This document shows, in pieces, positions 15,861 through 24,368 of a DNA stretch of 64,000 nt (position 1 is the stretch's first letter; each line of letters starts with the position of its first letter). Source of the DNA: an uncultured Algibacter sp. (lineage in GTDB: Bacteria; Bacteroidota; Bacteroidia; Flavobacteriales; Flavobacteriaceae); contig CANMZT010000017.1 of assembly GCA_947502405.1 (NCBI GenBank), positions 1-64,000 of the forward strand. The letters run 5' to 3'. A model generated the notes under the pieces. That model had not been told where the DNA came from, made no database searches, and saw only the letters and a program-made list of their open reading frames with translations. The position numbers were made by a program, and so were the translations under genes.

Positions 15861-17033
15861 ATGAACCCATCATCTACTGGTTGGATTAAGAAGTTACTCA
15901 AAGAGATTGAGAATAACGATCGTTTTTTAGAGTACTCAGAAGAATCGTTTTATGATACCTTAAGGAGTTGCGGGTTTATTTATGGTAGTAACTTAGATGT
16001 AGTTAATCAAATTGTTCTCAAAAAAGATTTTACAGAAGAAGAATTGTGCAAAATCAATTTATGTTTGGCATTACATTATACATATGCTAAATCAGAGTCT
16101 GATACACCTTTTATTGAAAGTGTCATAGGTTTTTATTCAGATATTGATGAAATAAAGACTTCCTTTTTTAGAGATTTGTTAAGTGGTAAAAAATCTAGTG
16201 AACAACTTGAAAAAATAATCCACAAACGCATTCAAATAGATGCAAATGTTCTTACCAAGAATTTCAATTATTTTATAATAAACGCCCTTCTATTTGTTGA
16301 TGTTTTAGCTTATAAAAAGTACCTAGAAAAGGAAACCATATCTACTGATTACTTAAAAAATATTGAAGCGTCAATTACTTCTATTTGTTTGGATGTTTTA
16401 AATGCTAAAGAAACCATAAATCAATACGACGAGAGTTTAATTAAACTGTTTGAATCGTCTTTACGATATCAAGAAGATTCCCATTTAGGCTATAAAAAAG
16501 CTATAAAAAATATTACTACAGATTTAGAGAAGTACTATATTATGGATTTAGCATGTATGGCAACATGGAGCGATCAAACCATAGATATTGAAGAACAGTA
16601 CTTTCTTGAAAAATTAGGTAAGGATTTAAATTTAAGCATCTCAAAAACCCACCAATCTTTAAAAACAGTTAATCATTTTTATACGGTTAATAAAGACAAT
16701 ATTGCCCTATTAAGCTCTAAAAATATTGTACAAAGTTTTTATAATAACTCCAGTAAAATGGTAAATAAATTGATTACTAGAAATAGTAAGCGTTTATACC
16801 AAGAGTTAAAAGACAGTAAAGAATTAATGATACTTTTATCTCAATCTACTATCAGAGATTTGGATAAAGATGAACAAAAAAAAGTGCAAGAACAACTTCT
16901 TGATATTTTCAAATCAATACCAAGTCTAGCTATCTTTCTGCTTCCTGGTGGTGCCTTATTGCTTCCTTTAGTGGTAAAGTTTATTCCTAAGTTATTGCCT
17001 TCTGCCTTTGATGAGAATAGGATTGAAGAGTAA
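15861..17033 (+). CDS. LETM1-related biofilm-associated protein
   Basis: This 390-residue protein has no signal peptide and is mostly alpha-helical. A C-terminal segment (about 335-375) shows the LETM1 motif with a proline-rich hydrophobic stretch, SLAIFLLPGGALLLPLVVKF. This combination is annotated in Flavobacteriia as LETM1-related biofilm-associated protein. An acidic patch around 225-245 (MATWSDQTIDIEEQYFLEKL) resembles the TerB-like fold. The mechanism is unknown. It precedes lpxD on the same strand with a 59-nt gap. Confidence 0.8.
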   Translation: MNPSSTGWIKKLLKEIENNDRFLEYSEESFYDTLRSCGFIYGSNLDVVNQIVLKKDFTEEELCKINLCLALHYTYAKSESDTPFIESVIGFYSDIDEIKTSFFRDLLSGKKSSEQLEKIIHKRIQIDANVLTKNFNYFIINALLFVDVLAYKKYLEKETISTDYLKNIEASITSICLDVLNAKETINQYDESLIKLFESSLRYQEDSHLGYKKAIKNITTDLEKYYIMDLACMATWSDQTIDIEEQYFLEKLGKDLNLSISKTHQSLKTVNHFYTVNKDNIALLSSKNIVQSFYNNSSKMVNKLITRNSKRLYQELKDSKELMILLSQSTIRDLDKDEQKKVQEQLLDIFKSIPSLAIFLLPGGALLLPLVVKFIPKLLPSAFDENRIEE

Positions 17034-17092
17034 AAACTGAGATTTCCTTAGAATTTCATTAGCTTTACAAATACACTAACTAAAAAGACTAC

Positions 17093-18085
17093 ATGAAATC
17101 TTACTCTATCCAGGAAATTAATAACCTGCTTAAAGGTGAATTAATCGGCAACACTACACAACAAATTGAAGGCCCAGAACAATTACAAAAAGCAGAAAAT
17201 AAACATATTACTTTTATTGGCAGTAGTAAGTACAAAAAGTATTGGGAAGCCTCTAAAGCTTGTGCAGTTTTAGTAAACGACAATTTAGCTATTGAACCGG
17301 GCGAGAATCGTGCAGTCATTAAAGTAAAAAATGCAGATTTAGCTATGGCAAAAATCTTAGAACTTTTTAATCCACCTGCTCCTGAATTTGAAACCGATAT
17401 TCATCCCACGGCTGTTATTCATGAAACCGCTAAAATTGGTGACGGTTGTAAAATTGGAGCTAATTGCTATGTTGGAAAAGATGTAGTTTTAGCAAACGGT
17501 ATTATTTTGTACCCAAATGTTTGTGTTTTTGACGAAACTACTATTGGAGATAATACTATAGCATGGTCTGGAACCGTGATTAGAGAGCGATGTATTATAG
17601 GTAGCCATTGCATTTTTCATACTAATGTAAGTATTGGTGCTGATGGCTTTGGATACAGGCCTAGTGATGATGGCAGAGGCTTAGTAAAAATCCCTCAAAT
17701 CGGTAATGTTATCATAGGGAATTATGTTGAAATTGGTGCTAACTCTTGCGTGGATCGAGCTAAATTTAGCAGTACTATTATAGGAGATGGCTGTAAAATA
17801 GACAACCTCGTACAAATTGCTCATAACAGCGTTATGGGACGCTCCTGCATTATGGCAGGACATAGCGGACTTGCAGGTTCTGTAACTTTAGGTGATGGTG
17901 TTATTATTGGCGGAAGCGCTTCCATTAAAGACCACACTAATATTGAATCTGGTGCCACTGTTGGTGCTGGTTCTGGCGTTATGAATAATGTAAAAGCTGG
18001 CGAAACTGTATTAGGTTATCCTGCACAAGACTCCAGAGATATGCTTAAACAATGGGTGGCAATGCGTAGATTAGTTAAGAAATAA
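17093..18085 (+). CDS. lpxD: UDP-3-O-(3-hydroxyacyl)glucosamine N-acyltransferase
   Basis: This 330-residue enzyme adds the second acyl chain in lipid A synthesis. The N-terminal uridine-binding domain (1-100) is followed by hexapeptide repeats forming a left-handed beta-helix from about 105 onward (IGDGCKIGANCYVGKDV and many similar). The catalytic histidine is in the VQIAHNSVMG motif, and GADGFGYRP is the conserved LpxD loop. It is cytoplasmic or peripheral at the inner membrane. Other lipid A genes are not adjacent, so this may be the second lpxD-type copy often found alone in Flavobacteriia. Confidence 0.88.
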   Translation: MKSYSIQEINNLLKGELIGNTTQQIEGPEQLQKAENKHITFIGSSKYKKYWEASKACAVLVNDNLAIEPGENRAVIKVKNADLAMAKILELFNPPAPEFETDIHPTAVIHETAKIGDGCKIGANCYVGKDVVLANGIILYPNVCVFDETTIGDNTIAWSGTVIRERCIIGSHCIFHTNVSIGADGFGYRPSDDGRGLVKIPQIGNVIIGNYVEIGANSCVDRAKFSSTIIGDGCKIDNLVQIAHNSVMGRSCIMAGHSGLAGSVTLGDGVIIGGSASIKDHTNIESGATVGAGSGVMNNVKAGETVLGYPAQDSRDMLKQWVAMRRLVKK

Positions 18086-18109
18086 AGAATTTGATTTTAT
18101 TAGAGATTA

Positions 18110-19588
18110 TTATTTTTTAATCTCCTTAATCGTTTTCTTTAATCTGTATATTAATTCATGAATTTCATTTTCATTATAAGCTGCAAAACCAATTCTTATG
18201 CAATTATGTCCTGATTTTGCTCTATCATAACGTTGCCAATTTCCAATTTCCAATTTGTATTTTTTTGCTACTTCAGCAATAGAAGACCAAGAATACTCGG
18301 GATGTAACCTTACCCAAACTGCCATACCGCCAATTGGAATTTCAAACTGTAAAAAATCATCCATTTCATCTTTTAAAAGCTTACAAAACAAATCGCGTCT
18401 TTGCTTGTAAATTTTCATCACTTTACGAATATGCCTATCTAGATCTCCTGATTTTATAAAATCTGCAAATGTTAATTCTAATAATGCATCGCCTTGTCTA
18501 TCTATAAAACCTCTTAATTTAGCTGCTTCATCTACAAACGTTTTTGAAGCAATTAAATAACCAACTCTGTAAACTGGGGCAACCGTTTTACAAATCGAAC
18601 CAATATAAATAACATTTCCATTGGTATCATGACTTGCTAATGGTAAAATTGGAGCATGATTATAATTAAAATCATAATCGTAATCATCTTCAATAATTGC
18701 AAAATTATACTGCTTTGAAAGGTTTAAAAGATGAATTCTTCTTTTAGCAGAAAGTGTTACTGTTGTTGGATGGTGATGATGCGTTGTTACATAAACTGCT
18801 TTAATTTGTTGTTTCTTACAAAGCTTTTCAATTTCATCAGTTACTATTCCATTTTCATCAACTAAAACAGTTTCAAGTTTTGCTTGTTGATATAAAAAAG
18901 TACAATCTGCAGACTCATAATTAGTATTTCCAACTACAACAATATCGTCCTTTTTAAGTAACAATTGTGAGGATAACCAAATCCCCATTTGACTACCGCG
19001 AGTAAGTAATACATTGTCTTTATTAATATTTAAGCCTCTTGTAGCGTTTAAATAGTTAACTAAAACTTCACGTAAAGTATCATTCCCGTAAATAGAGCCA
19101 TAAGACAAATGTTTAAACACGTTTTTTTTGGCAGAAATTCTTCTGTATGTTCTGGCAATTTCATCTATTGGGGTTAATCTTGCATCCGAAATACCATCAT
19201 TTAAATACATAAAATCATTATCCTTCTTAGTAGGCTTTTCGGGGAAATTGCTGTTCTTATAAAAAGAAAAACCAATATTTTTTTTCGAATCAACATCATC
19301 AAAATCACTTAACCTATACTGTTTCAACACAGGTAAATTACTAAGCACAAAAGTTCCCTTTTTAGGAATACTTTCTACCCAACCTTGCAATAAAAGCTCA
19401 TCATAACAAGCAACAATAGTTTTTCTATGAACATTTAACTGATCTGCTAAAGTTCTACTCCCTGGAAGTTTTGTATTAGGTACTAAAGTTTGATTTTTAA
19501 TTAATTGAATTATTTGATTTGCCAATTGCAAATACAAAGCTTGATTACTTTTTCTATCAAATTGAATACTGGTTTTGTATGGAAACAT
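18110..19588 (-). CDS. MocR/PdxR-type GntR-family regulator with aminotransferase domain
   Basis: This 492-residue protein combines an N-terminal GntR winged helix (about 10-80: SNQALYLQLANQIIQLIK, GSRTLADQLNVHRKTIVACY) with a fold-type I aminotransferase domain that binds PLP; the lysine lies in SICKTVAPVYRVGYL. Such MocR proteins often act as PdxR, controlling vitamin B6 genes. The divergent neighbours are an acetyltransferase and a pyridoxamine-phosphate-oxidase-like protein, and the intergenic region holds TGGACTA/AGTCCA sites beside this gene's start codon. Autoregulation and control of the divergent pair are inferred. Confidence 0.92.
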   Translation of the reverse strand: MFPYKTSIQFDRKSNQALYLQLANQIIQLIKNQTLVPNTKLPGSRTLADQLNVHRKTIVACYDELLLQGWVESIPKKGTFVLSNLPVLKQYRLSDFDDVDSKKNIGFSFYKNSNFPEKPTKKDNDFMYLNDGISDARLTPIDEIARTYRRISAKKNVFKHLSYGSIYGNDTLREVLVNYLNATRGLNINKDNVLLTRGSQMGIWLSSQLLLKKDDIVVVGNTNYESADCTFLYQQAKLETVLVDENGIVTDEIEKLCKKQQIKAVYVTTHHHHPTTVTLSAKRRIHLLNLSKQYNFAIIEDDYDYDFNYNHAPILPLASHDTNGNVIYIGSICKTVAPVYRVGYLIASKTFVDEAAKLRGFIDRQGDALLELTFADFIKSGDLDRHIRKVMKIYKQRRDLFCKLLKDEMDDFLQFEIPIGGMAVWVRLHPEYSWSSIAEVAKKYKLEIGNWQRYDRAKSGHNCIRIGFAAYNENEIHELIYRLKKTIKEIKK

Positions 19589-19632
19589 CTGGACTATTAA
19601 TTATATTTATTCTGGATGATTACAAGAGTCCA
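19588..19632. promoter_or_regulatory. Putative MocR/PdxR operator
   Basis: The motif TCTGGACTA (19588-19596) is followed by a related TCTGGAT (19611-19617) 23 nt further on and by an inverted AGTCCA (19627-19632). The core TGGACTA fits the published PdxR half-site pattern TGGWCTA. The first half-site begins at the start codon of the MocR gene and the last lies about 10 nt before the TAATTTTG box for the divergent genes. Confidence 0.45.
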
Positions 19633-19641
19633 TAAATGTAA

Positions 19642-19649
19642 TAATTTTG
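19642..19649 (+). promoter_or_regulatory. -7 element (TAATTTTG) of the acetyltransferase-PNPOx transcript
   Basis: This is an exact TAnnTTTG match 41 nt before the acetyltransferase ATG and just downstream of the proposed MocR operator. Confidence 0.5.
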
Positions 19650-19689
19650 AAATAATCAAAAAAATAGTGAAATATAAAAAAAGGTGAAA

Positions 19690-20205
19690 ATGATTGAAAT
19701 ACGACGAGCCATACCATCTGATGCAGTTCATATTGCCTTATTAGGAAGAGTAACCTACACAGAATCTCATGGAGATTATATAGCAAACAAAAACGACTTA
19801 CTTGAATTTTACAATGAACATTATGCAGTTTCTAAGATTAAAGAAGAATTAAATGATAGTGATGCTATATTTTGGATTGTTTTTTACAATGAATTACCAA
19901 TAGGTTTTGCTAAACTTTCTTTAAATATAAAACACCCTATAAATCCAGAGATTAATTCTTGTAAACTACAAAGATTGTACATTTTAAATGATTTTATTGG
20001 ACTAAAAATAGGTTCTAAATTACAAGAAATCATATTACAAAATGCTACGGATTTAAAATTTAAAAAGATATGGCTGACTGCATATTATAAAAATAAAAAG
20101 GGAATCAATTTCTATAAAAAATATGGCTTCAAAGAAATAGGAAATATTGATTTTTTTGTTGGTAATAGTAATTACCCAAACCTAATTTTCGATAAAAATT
20201 TATAA
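19690..20205 (+). CDS. GNAT family N-acetyltransferase
   Basis: The product has about 171 residues from the ATG giving MIEIRRAIPSD; a GTG two codons earlier is possible. It has the GNAT fold: RRAIPSDAVHIALLG at the N-terminus, the acetyl-CoA loop in LYILNDFIGLKIGSKLQEII (Q/RxxGxG/A type), and the late NKKGINFYKKYGFKEIG. The substrate is unknown. It is 2 nt upstream of a PNPOx-like gene and divergent from a MocR regulator, so it may act on an amine or polyamine controlled by that regulator. Confidence 0.88.
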   Translation: MIEIRRAIPSDAVHIALLGRVTYTESHGDYIANKNDLLEFYNEHYAVSKIKEELNDSDAIFWIVFYNELPIGFAKLSLNIKHPINPEINSCKLQRLYILNDFIGLKIGSKLQEIILQNATDLKFKKIWLTAYYKNKKGINFYKKYGFKEIGNIDFFVGNSNYPNLIFDKNL

Positions 20206-20207
20206 AG

Positions 20208-20870
20208 ATGAAAGCATACGAAAAATCAAAATTGAACCGAGTAAAACGTGGACAAAACAGAGCCTCTTATGATGTTGAAAAAATCAATACCATTTTAGAT
20301 GCTGGTTTTATTGGCTATGTCAGTTATATATATGAAAACAGGGCGATTACTTTACCTATGGCTTATGGAAGAAAAGACAATAAAATTTACTTGCACGGAT
20401 CTCAAGCCAACAGGATGCTATTAGCCTTATTGGAGGCCAAAGAAATGAGTATGACAGTGATGCATTTAGATGCTTTAGTTTTAGCCCGTTCTGGACTGCA
20501 TCATTCTGTAAATTATCGTTCTGCTACCTTATTTGGTTCAGTTAAAAAGATTGAAGACCCAAAAGAGAAAGACACTGCGATTTTTTGCTTTATGGAGCAT
20601 ATGATGAAAGGCCGTTGGGATGGCATTAGACCCATGCACAAAAAAGAATTAGATAGGACACTAGTTGTAGAAATGACTATTAATACCGCTTCTGCTAAAA
20701 TAAGAGATGTTGGTGTTGGGGATGAACCCGAGGATTACAATTTAAATGTTTGGGCTGGCTTAGTCCCGTTAAAGCAAGTTGCCGAATATCCAATTGCAGA
20801 TAAAGGCTTACCAACTAAAATGGAAATACCTAAGCACGTTTTAGAGTATTATGAGCAAAATAAGGGTTAA
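20208..20870 (+). CDS. Pyridoxamine 5'-phosphate oxidase family flavoprotein
   Basis: This 220-residue split-barrel FMN-binding protein resembles the PNPOx-like NimA/flavin-nucleotide-binding group. Typical elements are the N-terminal VKRGQNRASYDVEKIN, GFIGYVSYI, the YLHGSQANRML segment and HHSVNYRSATLFGSV. It lacks the full PdxH signature, so vitamin B6 oxidation is not certain; other members bind haem, FMN or F420. The pairing with a MocR/PdxR-like regulator supports a B6 or amino-compound role. Translation is probably coupled to the acetyltransferase gene 2 nt upstream. Confidence 0.85.
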   Translation: MKAYEKSKLNRVKRGQNRASYDVEKINTILDAGFIGYVSYIYENRAITLPMAYGRKDNKIYLHGSQANRMLLALLEAKEMSMTVMHLDALVLARSGLHHSVNYRSATLFGSVKKIEDPKEKDTAIFCFMEHMMKGRWDGIRPMHKKELDRTLVVEMTINTASAKIRDVGVGDEPEDYNLNVWAGLVPLKQVAEYPIADKGLPTKMEIPKHVLEYYEQNKG

Positions 20871-20880
20871 TAATCAAATT

Positions 20881-21636
20881 CTATTCCAACCAAGTCTTGA
20901 AATCCTTAACACGCTCTCTAGCTACAATAACCTCTTGCTCGTTATATGAGTTTAGTTTTATCTGTAATCGCGAATTGGTATAACTTACCATATCTTTAAT
21001 AGCATTAATATTTACAAAAAACTTACGATTAATACGGAAAAAGGTTTGTGGCTCTAGCTCGTCAGCTAAATTATCGAGTGTGGTATCTAAAAGGTAGTTT
21101 CTGCCTTCTGTGGTATGCAAATAGGTACCTTTATTTTCGCTGTAAAAACATTCTATTTCATCAATGTTTATAAGCTTAAGGTGCTGCCCTACTTTTACTG
21201 AAAAGCGCTTTTTGTATTCTCTATCTATCGGATTTACTAGCAGTTTTTTAATATCATTAAAATCTAGCGTTACAGCTTGTTTTTGTGGTGCTCGTTCTTG
21301 ATATTTTTTTACTGCTACTGCTAAATCATCTTCATCAATAGGTTTTAGTAAATAATCAATACTGTTTAGTTTGAATGCTTGAAGCGCATATTCATCATAA
21401 GCTGTTGTGAAAATAATGGCTGATTTGATATCTATAGCTTCAAAGATTTCGAAGGACAAACCATCGCTTAATTGAATATCTAAGAATATTAAATCTGGGT
21501 GGGTGTTATTTTGAAACCAGTTGATAGATTCTTCTACGGAATGTAACATAACATCTGTTGTTAAATCTAGTTTTTGAAGCATGCGCTGTAGGCGTCTTGC
21601 TGATGGTTTTTCGTCTTCTATGATGATTACTTTCAT
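20881..21636 (-). CDS. LytTR family response regulator
   Basis: This 251-residue response regulator has a receiver domain (1-120; acidic EDE near residue 7, phospho-acceptor Asp in LIFLDIQLSDG, Lys in YLLKPIDED) and a C-terminal LytTR DNA-binding domain (145-250). It is the terminal gene of the operon that includes the LytS-like kinase and two 2TM proteins. The 73-nt gap before it holds a truncated GCGTTA-type repeat. The targets are unknown. Confidence 0.93.
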   Translation of the reverse strand: MKVIIIEDEKPSARRLQRMLQKLDLTTDVMLHSVEESINWFQNNTHPDLIFLDIQLSDGLSFEIFEAIDIKSAIIFTTAYDEYALQAFKLNSIDYLLKPIDEDDLAVAVKKYQERAPQKQAVTLDFNDIKKLLVNPIDREYKKRFSVKVGQHLKLINIDEIECFYSENKGTYLHTTEGRNYLLDTTLDNLADELEPQTFFRINRKFFVNINAIKDMVSYTNSRLQIKLNSYNEQEVIVARERVKDFKTWLE

Positions 21637-21670
21637 TGATTGGTTTGTTTTTGATGCTTAACTTTTTGTT

Positions 21671-21701
21671 GGCGGATAGCCCGACCCTTGTGGTAACGCC
21701 C
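21671..21701 (+). repeat. GCGTTA...TAACGC dispersed repeat, truncated copy 3
   Basis: Only the right end is present (GGATAGCCCGACCCTTGTGG followed by TAACGCCC). It lies inside the kinase-regulator operon between the 2TM gene and the LytTR gene, so it is probably transcribed. Confidence 0.65.
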
Positions 21702-21709
21702 TAATAGTT

Positions 21710-22039
21710 TTACTTCCACTGTCTTTTATCATTATCCATATACTCTTTAATTTTCCGTTCTTCCCAAGATTTACTAAAAATGAGGTTTTTACCAAATACC
21801 CCAAGCGCATGAAACCCTAAACCTATTCCCCAAAAAATTGGAGTTGAAAAGGTTCCGAAATGCCATATATTGCCTCCGTTAGAAACAATTATGTACACGA
21901 TAAAAATATTAACCACTATATACCAGAAGGCATGCCAATAGAAACCCTTAAGTTCTTTTAAACGTTTTTTAGCTCGAACATAGGCTTGTTCTTTTTGATA
22001 GTTTTTATCTTGATACGGCTCTAATTTATAATCTTCCAT
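21710..22039 (-). CDS. 2TM domain protein, second stand-alone copy
   Basis: This 109-residue protein is built around the 2TM domain: a basic, charged start (YVRAKKRLKELKGFYWHAF), two membrane helices near 35-55 and 68-88 separated by a short loop, and the closing motif SWEERKIKEYMDNDKRQW. It is a paralogue of the next upstream gene and of the kinase's C-terminus. The likely topology puts both ends in the cytoplasm. The function is unknown; its place between kinase and regulator suggests a sensory or modulating partner. Confidence 0.88.
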   Translation of the reverse strand: MEDYKLEPYQDKNYQKEQAYVRAKKRLKELKGFYWHAFWYIVVNIFIVYIIVSNGGNIWHFGTFSTPIFWGIGLGFHALGVFGKNLIFSKSWEERKIKEYMDNDKRQWK

Positions 22040-22051
22040 AATCTTAATCTT

Positions 22052-22357
22052 TTAATCCCACTTTTTTTCTTCCTTACGCATAAGTTCTTCTATTTTGCGC
22101 TCTTCCCATTCTTTTCCGAACATACCTTTACCTACAAAAATTATAAAACCATGTATGGCTACACCAATGCCCCAACCTATTACTGAAAACCAAAACCATT
22201 TATAGTCCCAGTAAGTTTTATAGTTAATAAAAATGATAAACGGTACAAATAAACAGTAAGCTAATAAGTGCTGGTAAAAGCCTTTAATTTCTTCGATACG
22301 CTTACGTGCCCTAACGTATTTTCTATCTTTTTCTGAATCTGATGGTAATCTTTCCAT
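22052..22357 (-). CDS. 2TM domain protein, first stand-alone copy
   Basis: This 101-residue protein is a second 2TM-domain protein with the same plan: YVRARKRIEEIKGFYQHLL, two membrane helices (about 28-47 and 60-80) and EWEERKIEELMRKEEKKWD at the end. It is closer to the kinase's 2TM tail than to the other stand-alone copy, for example in sharing FIIFINYKT and WFWFSVIGWGIG. It is 12 nt from its downstream paralogue and 13 nt from the kinase, so co-translation is likely. The function is unknown. Confidence 0.88.
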   Translation of the reverse strand: MERLPSDSEKDRKYVRARKRIEEIKGFYQHLLAYCLFVPFIIFINYKTYWDYKWFWFSVIGWGIGVAIHGFIIFVGKGMFGKEWEERKIEELMRKEEKKWD

Positions 22358-22370
22358 GATGCTTTAATTT

Positions 22371-23711
22371 TTAATCCCAATTATTTTCTTCGTCTCGCAT
22401 AAATTCTTCCATTTTGCGTTTTTCCCAATTTCTCCCAAAAGACCCATTGTTTAAAAACACTCTAAATGCTTGAATGGTTAAACCAATTCCCCATCCAAAC
22501 ATTGGGAACCAAAACCATTGGAAGCTCCAAGAGGTTCTGTAGTTAATAAATATTAAAAACGGTATGACTAAGACATAGGAAATTAAACTGTAATAGAATC
22601 CCTTTAGCTCGTCTACATGGTTTAATGCACGCATGTAACTATCATCTAATTGCGATGTTCTTTGTTCTGCTCTCATAACTGATATTTTTTTAGTAAGCAT
22701 AGGTATTGCTACTGCAAAACGGTGTGCTTCTTTATTTATATTTACTTTTTTATTGGTTAATAAACCATAACGTTGTTTAATATTACTTAAACCTACACCA
22801 CTACTCTTTTTTACTATTTGTTTGGGTTGTAGGTTGTTTTCAACTATTAAGCTCCCTTGATCTTCATAGATTCTAATTTTTAAGGGTTTACTTGAGGTAA
22901 CCATATTGTGTTTTACTGCATTTTCTAACAATAATTGTAGTGATAATGGTACCACCTTACTTTCTGGATTTGATGCGTTTTCTGGCATAGTAAACACAAT
23001 ACTATCTTCAAAACGCATTTTTAGCAAAGACATATAGGTTTTTGCAAATTGCAACTCCTCATCAACTGTTACCAATTCTTTATTTTTTTGCTCTAAAACA
23101 TAACGGTATACTTTAGATAATGAGGTGGTGAATTTCTGCGCATTATCTGGGTTTTCTTCAATTAAACTGGTTAATACATTTAAGCTATTAAACAAAAAAT
23201 GTGGATCTAATTGGTTTTTTAAAGCATCAAATTTTGCACTTGCTGTACCTGCAATTACTTTTTGTTCTTTAATTCTATTTTGCTGGTACTTATTATAGAA
23301 GTATATAACATGAAATATAGCAACTATTGTTAATGTAATCCATAATCCAAACTGGTAATATTTAAACTGCTCGTTTGTTATGAACTGATTAAATGTAATG
23401 CCTCCATAAACCATATGCGTTGAAGCTCTTAAAACAAACAACCCAATTAAAGTTATAATAGTAGCTCCTAGAATACCCAGAATTATACGTTTTACTGTAT
23501 CGTTCTTTTTCCAGTTACGGCGTTCCATGAAATCGAAAAAATACATATTGGAATAGCCTAACACGAAAGAATACAACTGATAAAATCCAAAATCGATTAA
23601 AAACTCATTTACATTTTTAAAATTAAAGCCTCCTGATAAGAGATTGCCTATCACAAAAATGACGCATCCTATAATGAAGGTGATAATGATATTTTTAGTC
23701 GATTTTGTCAT
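22371..23711 (-). CDS. LytS-type sensor histidine kinase fused to a 2TM domain
   Basis: In this 446-residue protein the first 145 residues hold four predicted membrane helices. A His_kinase domain follows with the phospho-acceptor motif NQLDPHFLFNSLN, then an ATPase domain with the N-box LLENAVKHNM and the G-box SSGVGLSNIKQRYG. After the ATPase, from about residue 355, the chain continues into a complete 2TM domain (DELKGFYYSLISYVLV, WFWFPMFGWGIG, NWEKRKMEEFMRDEE), so the C-terminus returns to the membrane. Its partner is the LytTR regulator at the end of the operon. The signal is unknown. Confidence 0.92.
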   Translation of the reverse strand: MTKSTKNIIITFIIGCVIFVIGNLLSGGFNFKNVNEFLIDFGFYQLYSFVLGYSNMYFFDFMERRNWKKNDTVKRIILGILGATIITLIGLFVLRASTHMVYGGITFNQFITNEQFKYYQFGLWITLTIVAIFHVIYFYNKYQQNRIKEQKVIAGTASAKFDALKNQLDPHFLFNSLNVLTSLIEENPDNAQKFTTSLSKVYRYVLEQKNKELVTVDEELQFAKTYMSLLKMRFEDSIVFTMPENASNPESKVVPLSLQLLLENAVKHNMVTSSKPLKIRIYEDQGSLIVENNLQPKQIVKKSSGVGLSNIKQRYGLLTNKKVNINKEAHRFAVAIPMLTKKISVMRAEQRTSQLDDSYMRALNHVDELKGFYYSLISYVLVIPFLIFINYRTSWSFQWFWFPMFGWGIGLTIQAFRVFLNNGSFGRNWEKRKMEEFMRDEENNWD

Positions 23712-23732
23712 ATTTTTTTTATATAATATTAT

Positions 23733-24356
23733 TTACTTCCCACAAGACTCTAAAAGCATTTTTGCTCGGTCTGCACCCCAATTTGGGTAAAATGGTGTTT
23801 CTGCTTTAAAGTTAGCAAAAAGTTCTACAGCACGCTCTAATTCTTTACAAAATGGCTTCGTGTCTTGACCAAAATATTTAGCACCTCCAATATCCCACTC
23901 TGCTTTACAATATACCACTCTTGGGTTTTCTGGTGCTAGCATATTAGCTTTCGTGTAAAGCTCTACTACTTTCCCAGATAAAGTCATGCCATAAGTAGCG
24001 CCATCGTAGGCTACCCAAGCGGTATGCAATAAGGCTTGTAAAACTAATATCTCAGGGTTTTCTTTTGAGATAGCCGTTGCATCATTAATCAAATCTTGAG
24101 CTTTTTTAAGTTGTGCAGTTAGCTTTTCTTCATCCCGTTCTCCAAAGCTATATATGATATTAATGTGAGCCGCATAATAAGGCGGTAACCAATTGTCTGG
24201 TTCTGCTTTTGCAATACGTTCAAATAAATTTGCAGCTTCTACAGGTTTATTTTCTCCCCAAAGGTCAAAGGCCTTTTGCATCCCTTTTTCATAATTAGTT
24301 TGTGCATTTACAAATCCAGAAACTAAAAGTGTTGCTATAATGATTAAATGTTTCAT
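23733..24356 (-). CDS. Secreted TPR-like protein
   Basis: This 207-residue protein has a signal peptide (MKHLIIIATLLVSGFVNAQ) and a helical, TPR-like body (YEKGMQKAFDLWGENKPVEA, NPEILVLQALLHTAWVAYDG). It is probably periplasmic. It lies 21 nt upstream of the kinase and 12 nt downstream of a DUF2141 gene in the same operon, so it may bind a ligand or relay envelope state to the kinase. That role is inference from gene order only. Confidence 0.8.
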   Translation of the reverse strand: MKHLIIIATLLVSGFVNAQTNYEKGMQKAFDLWGENKPVEAANLFERIAKAEPDNWLPPYYAAHINIIYSFGERDEEKLTAQLKKAQDLINDATAISKENPEILVLQALLHTAWVAYDGATYGMTLSGKVVELYTKANMLAPENPRVVYCKAEWDIGGAKYFGQDTKPFCKELERAVELFANFKAETPFYPNWGADRAKMLLESCGK

Positions 24357-24368
24357 TTTGACTATGTA

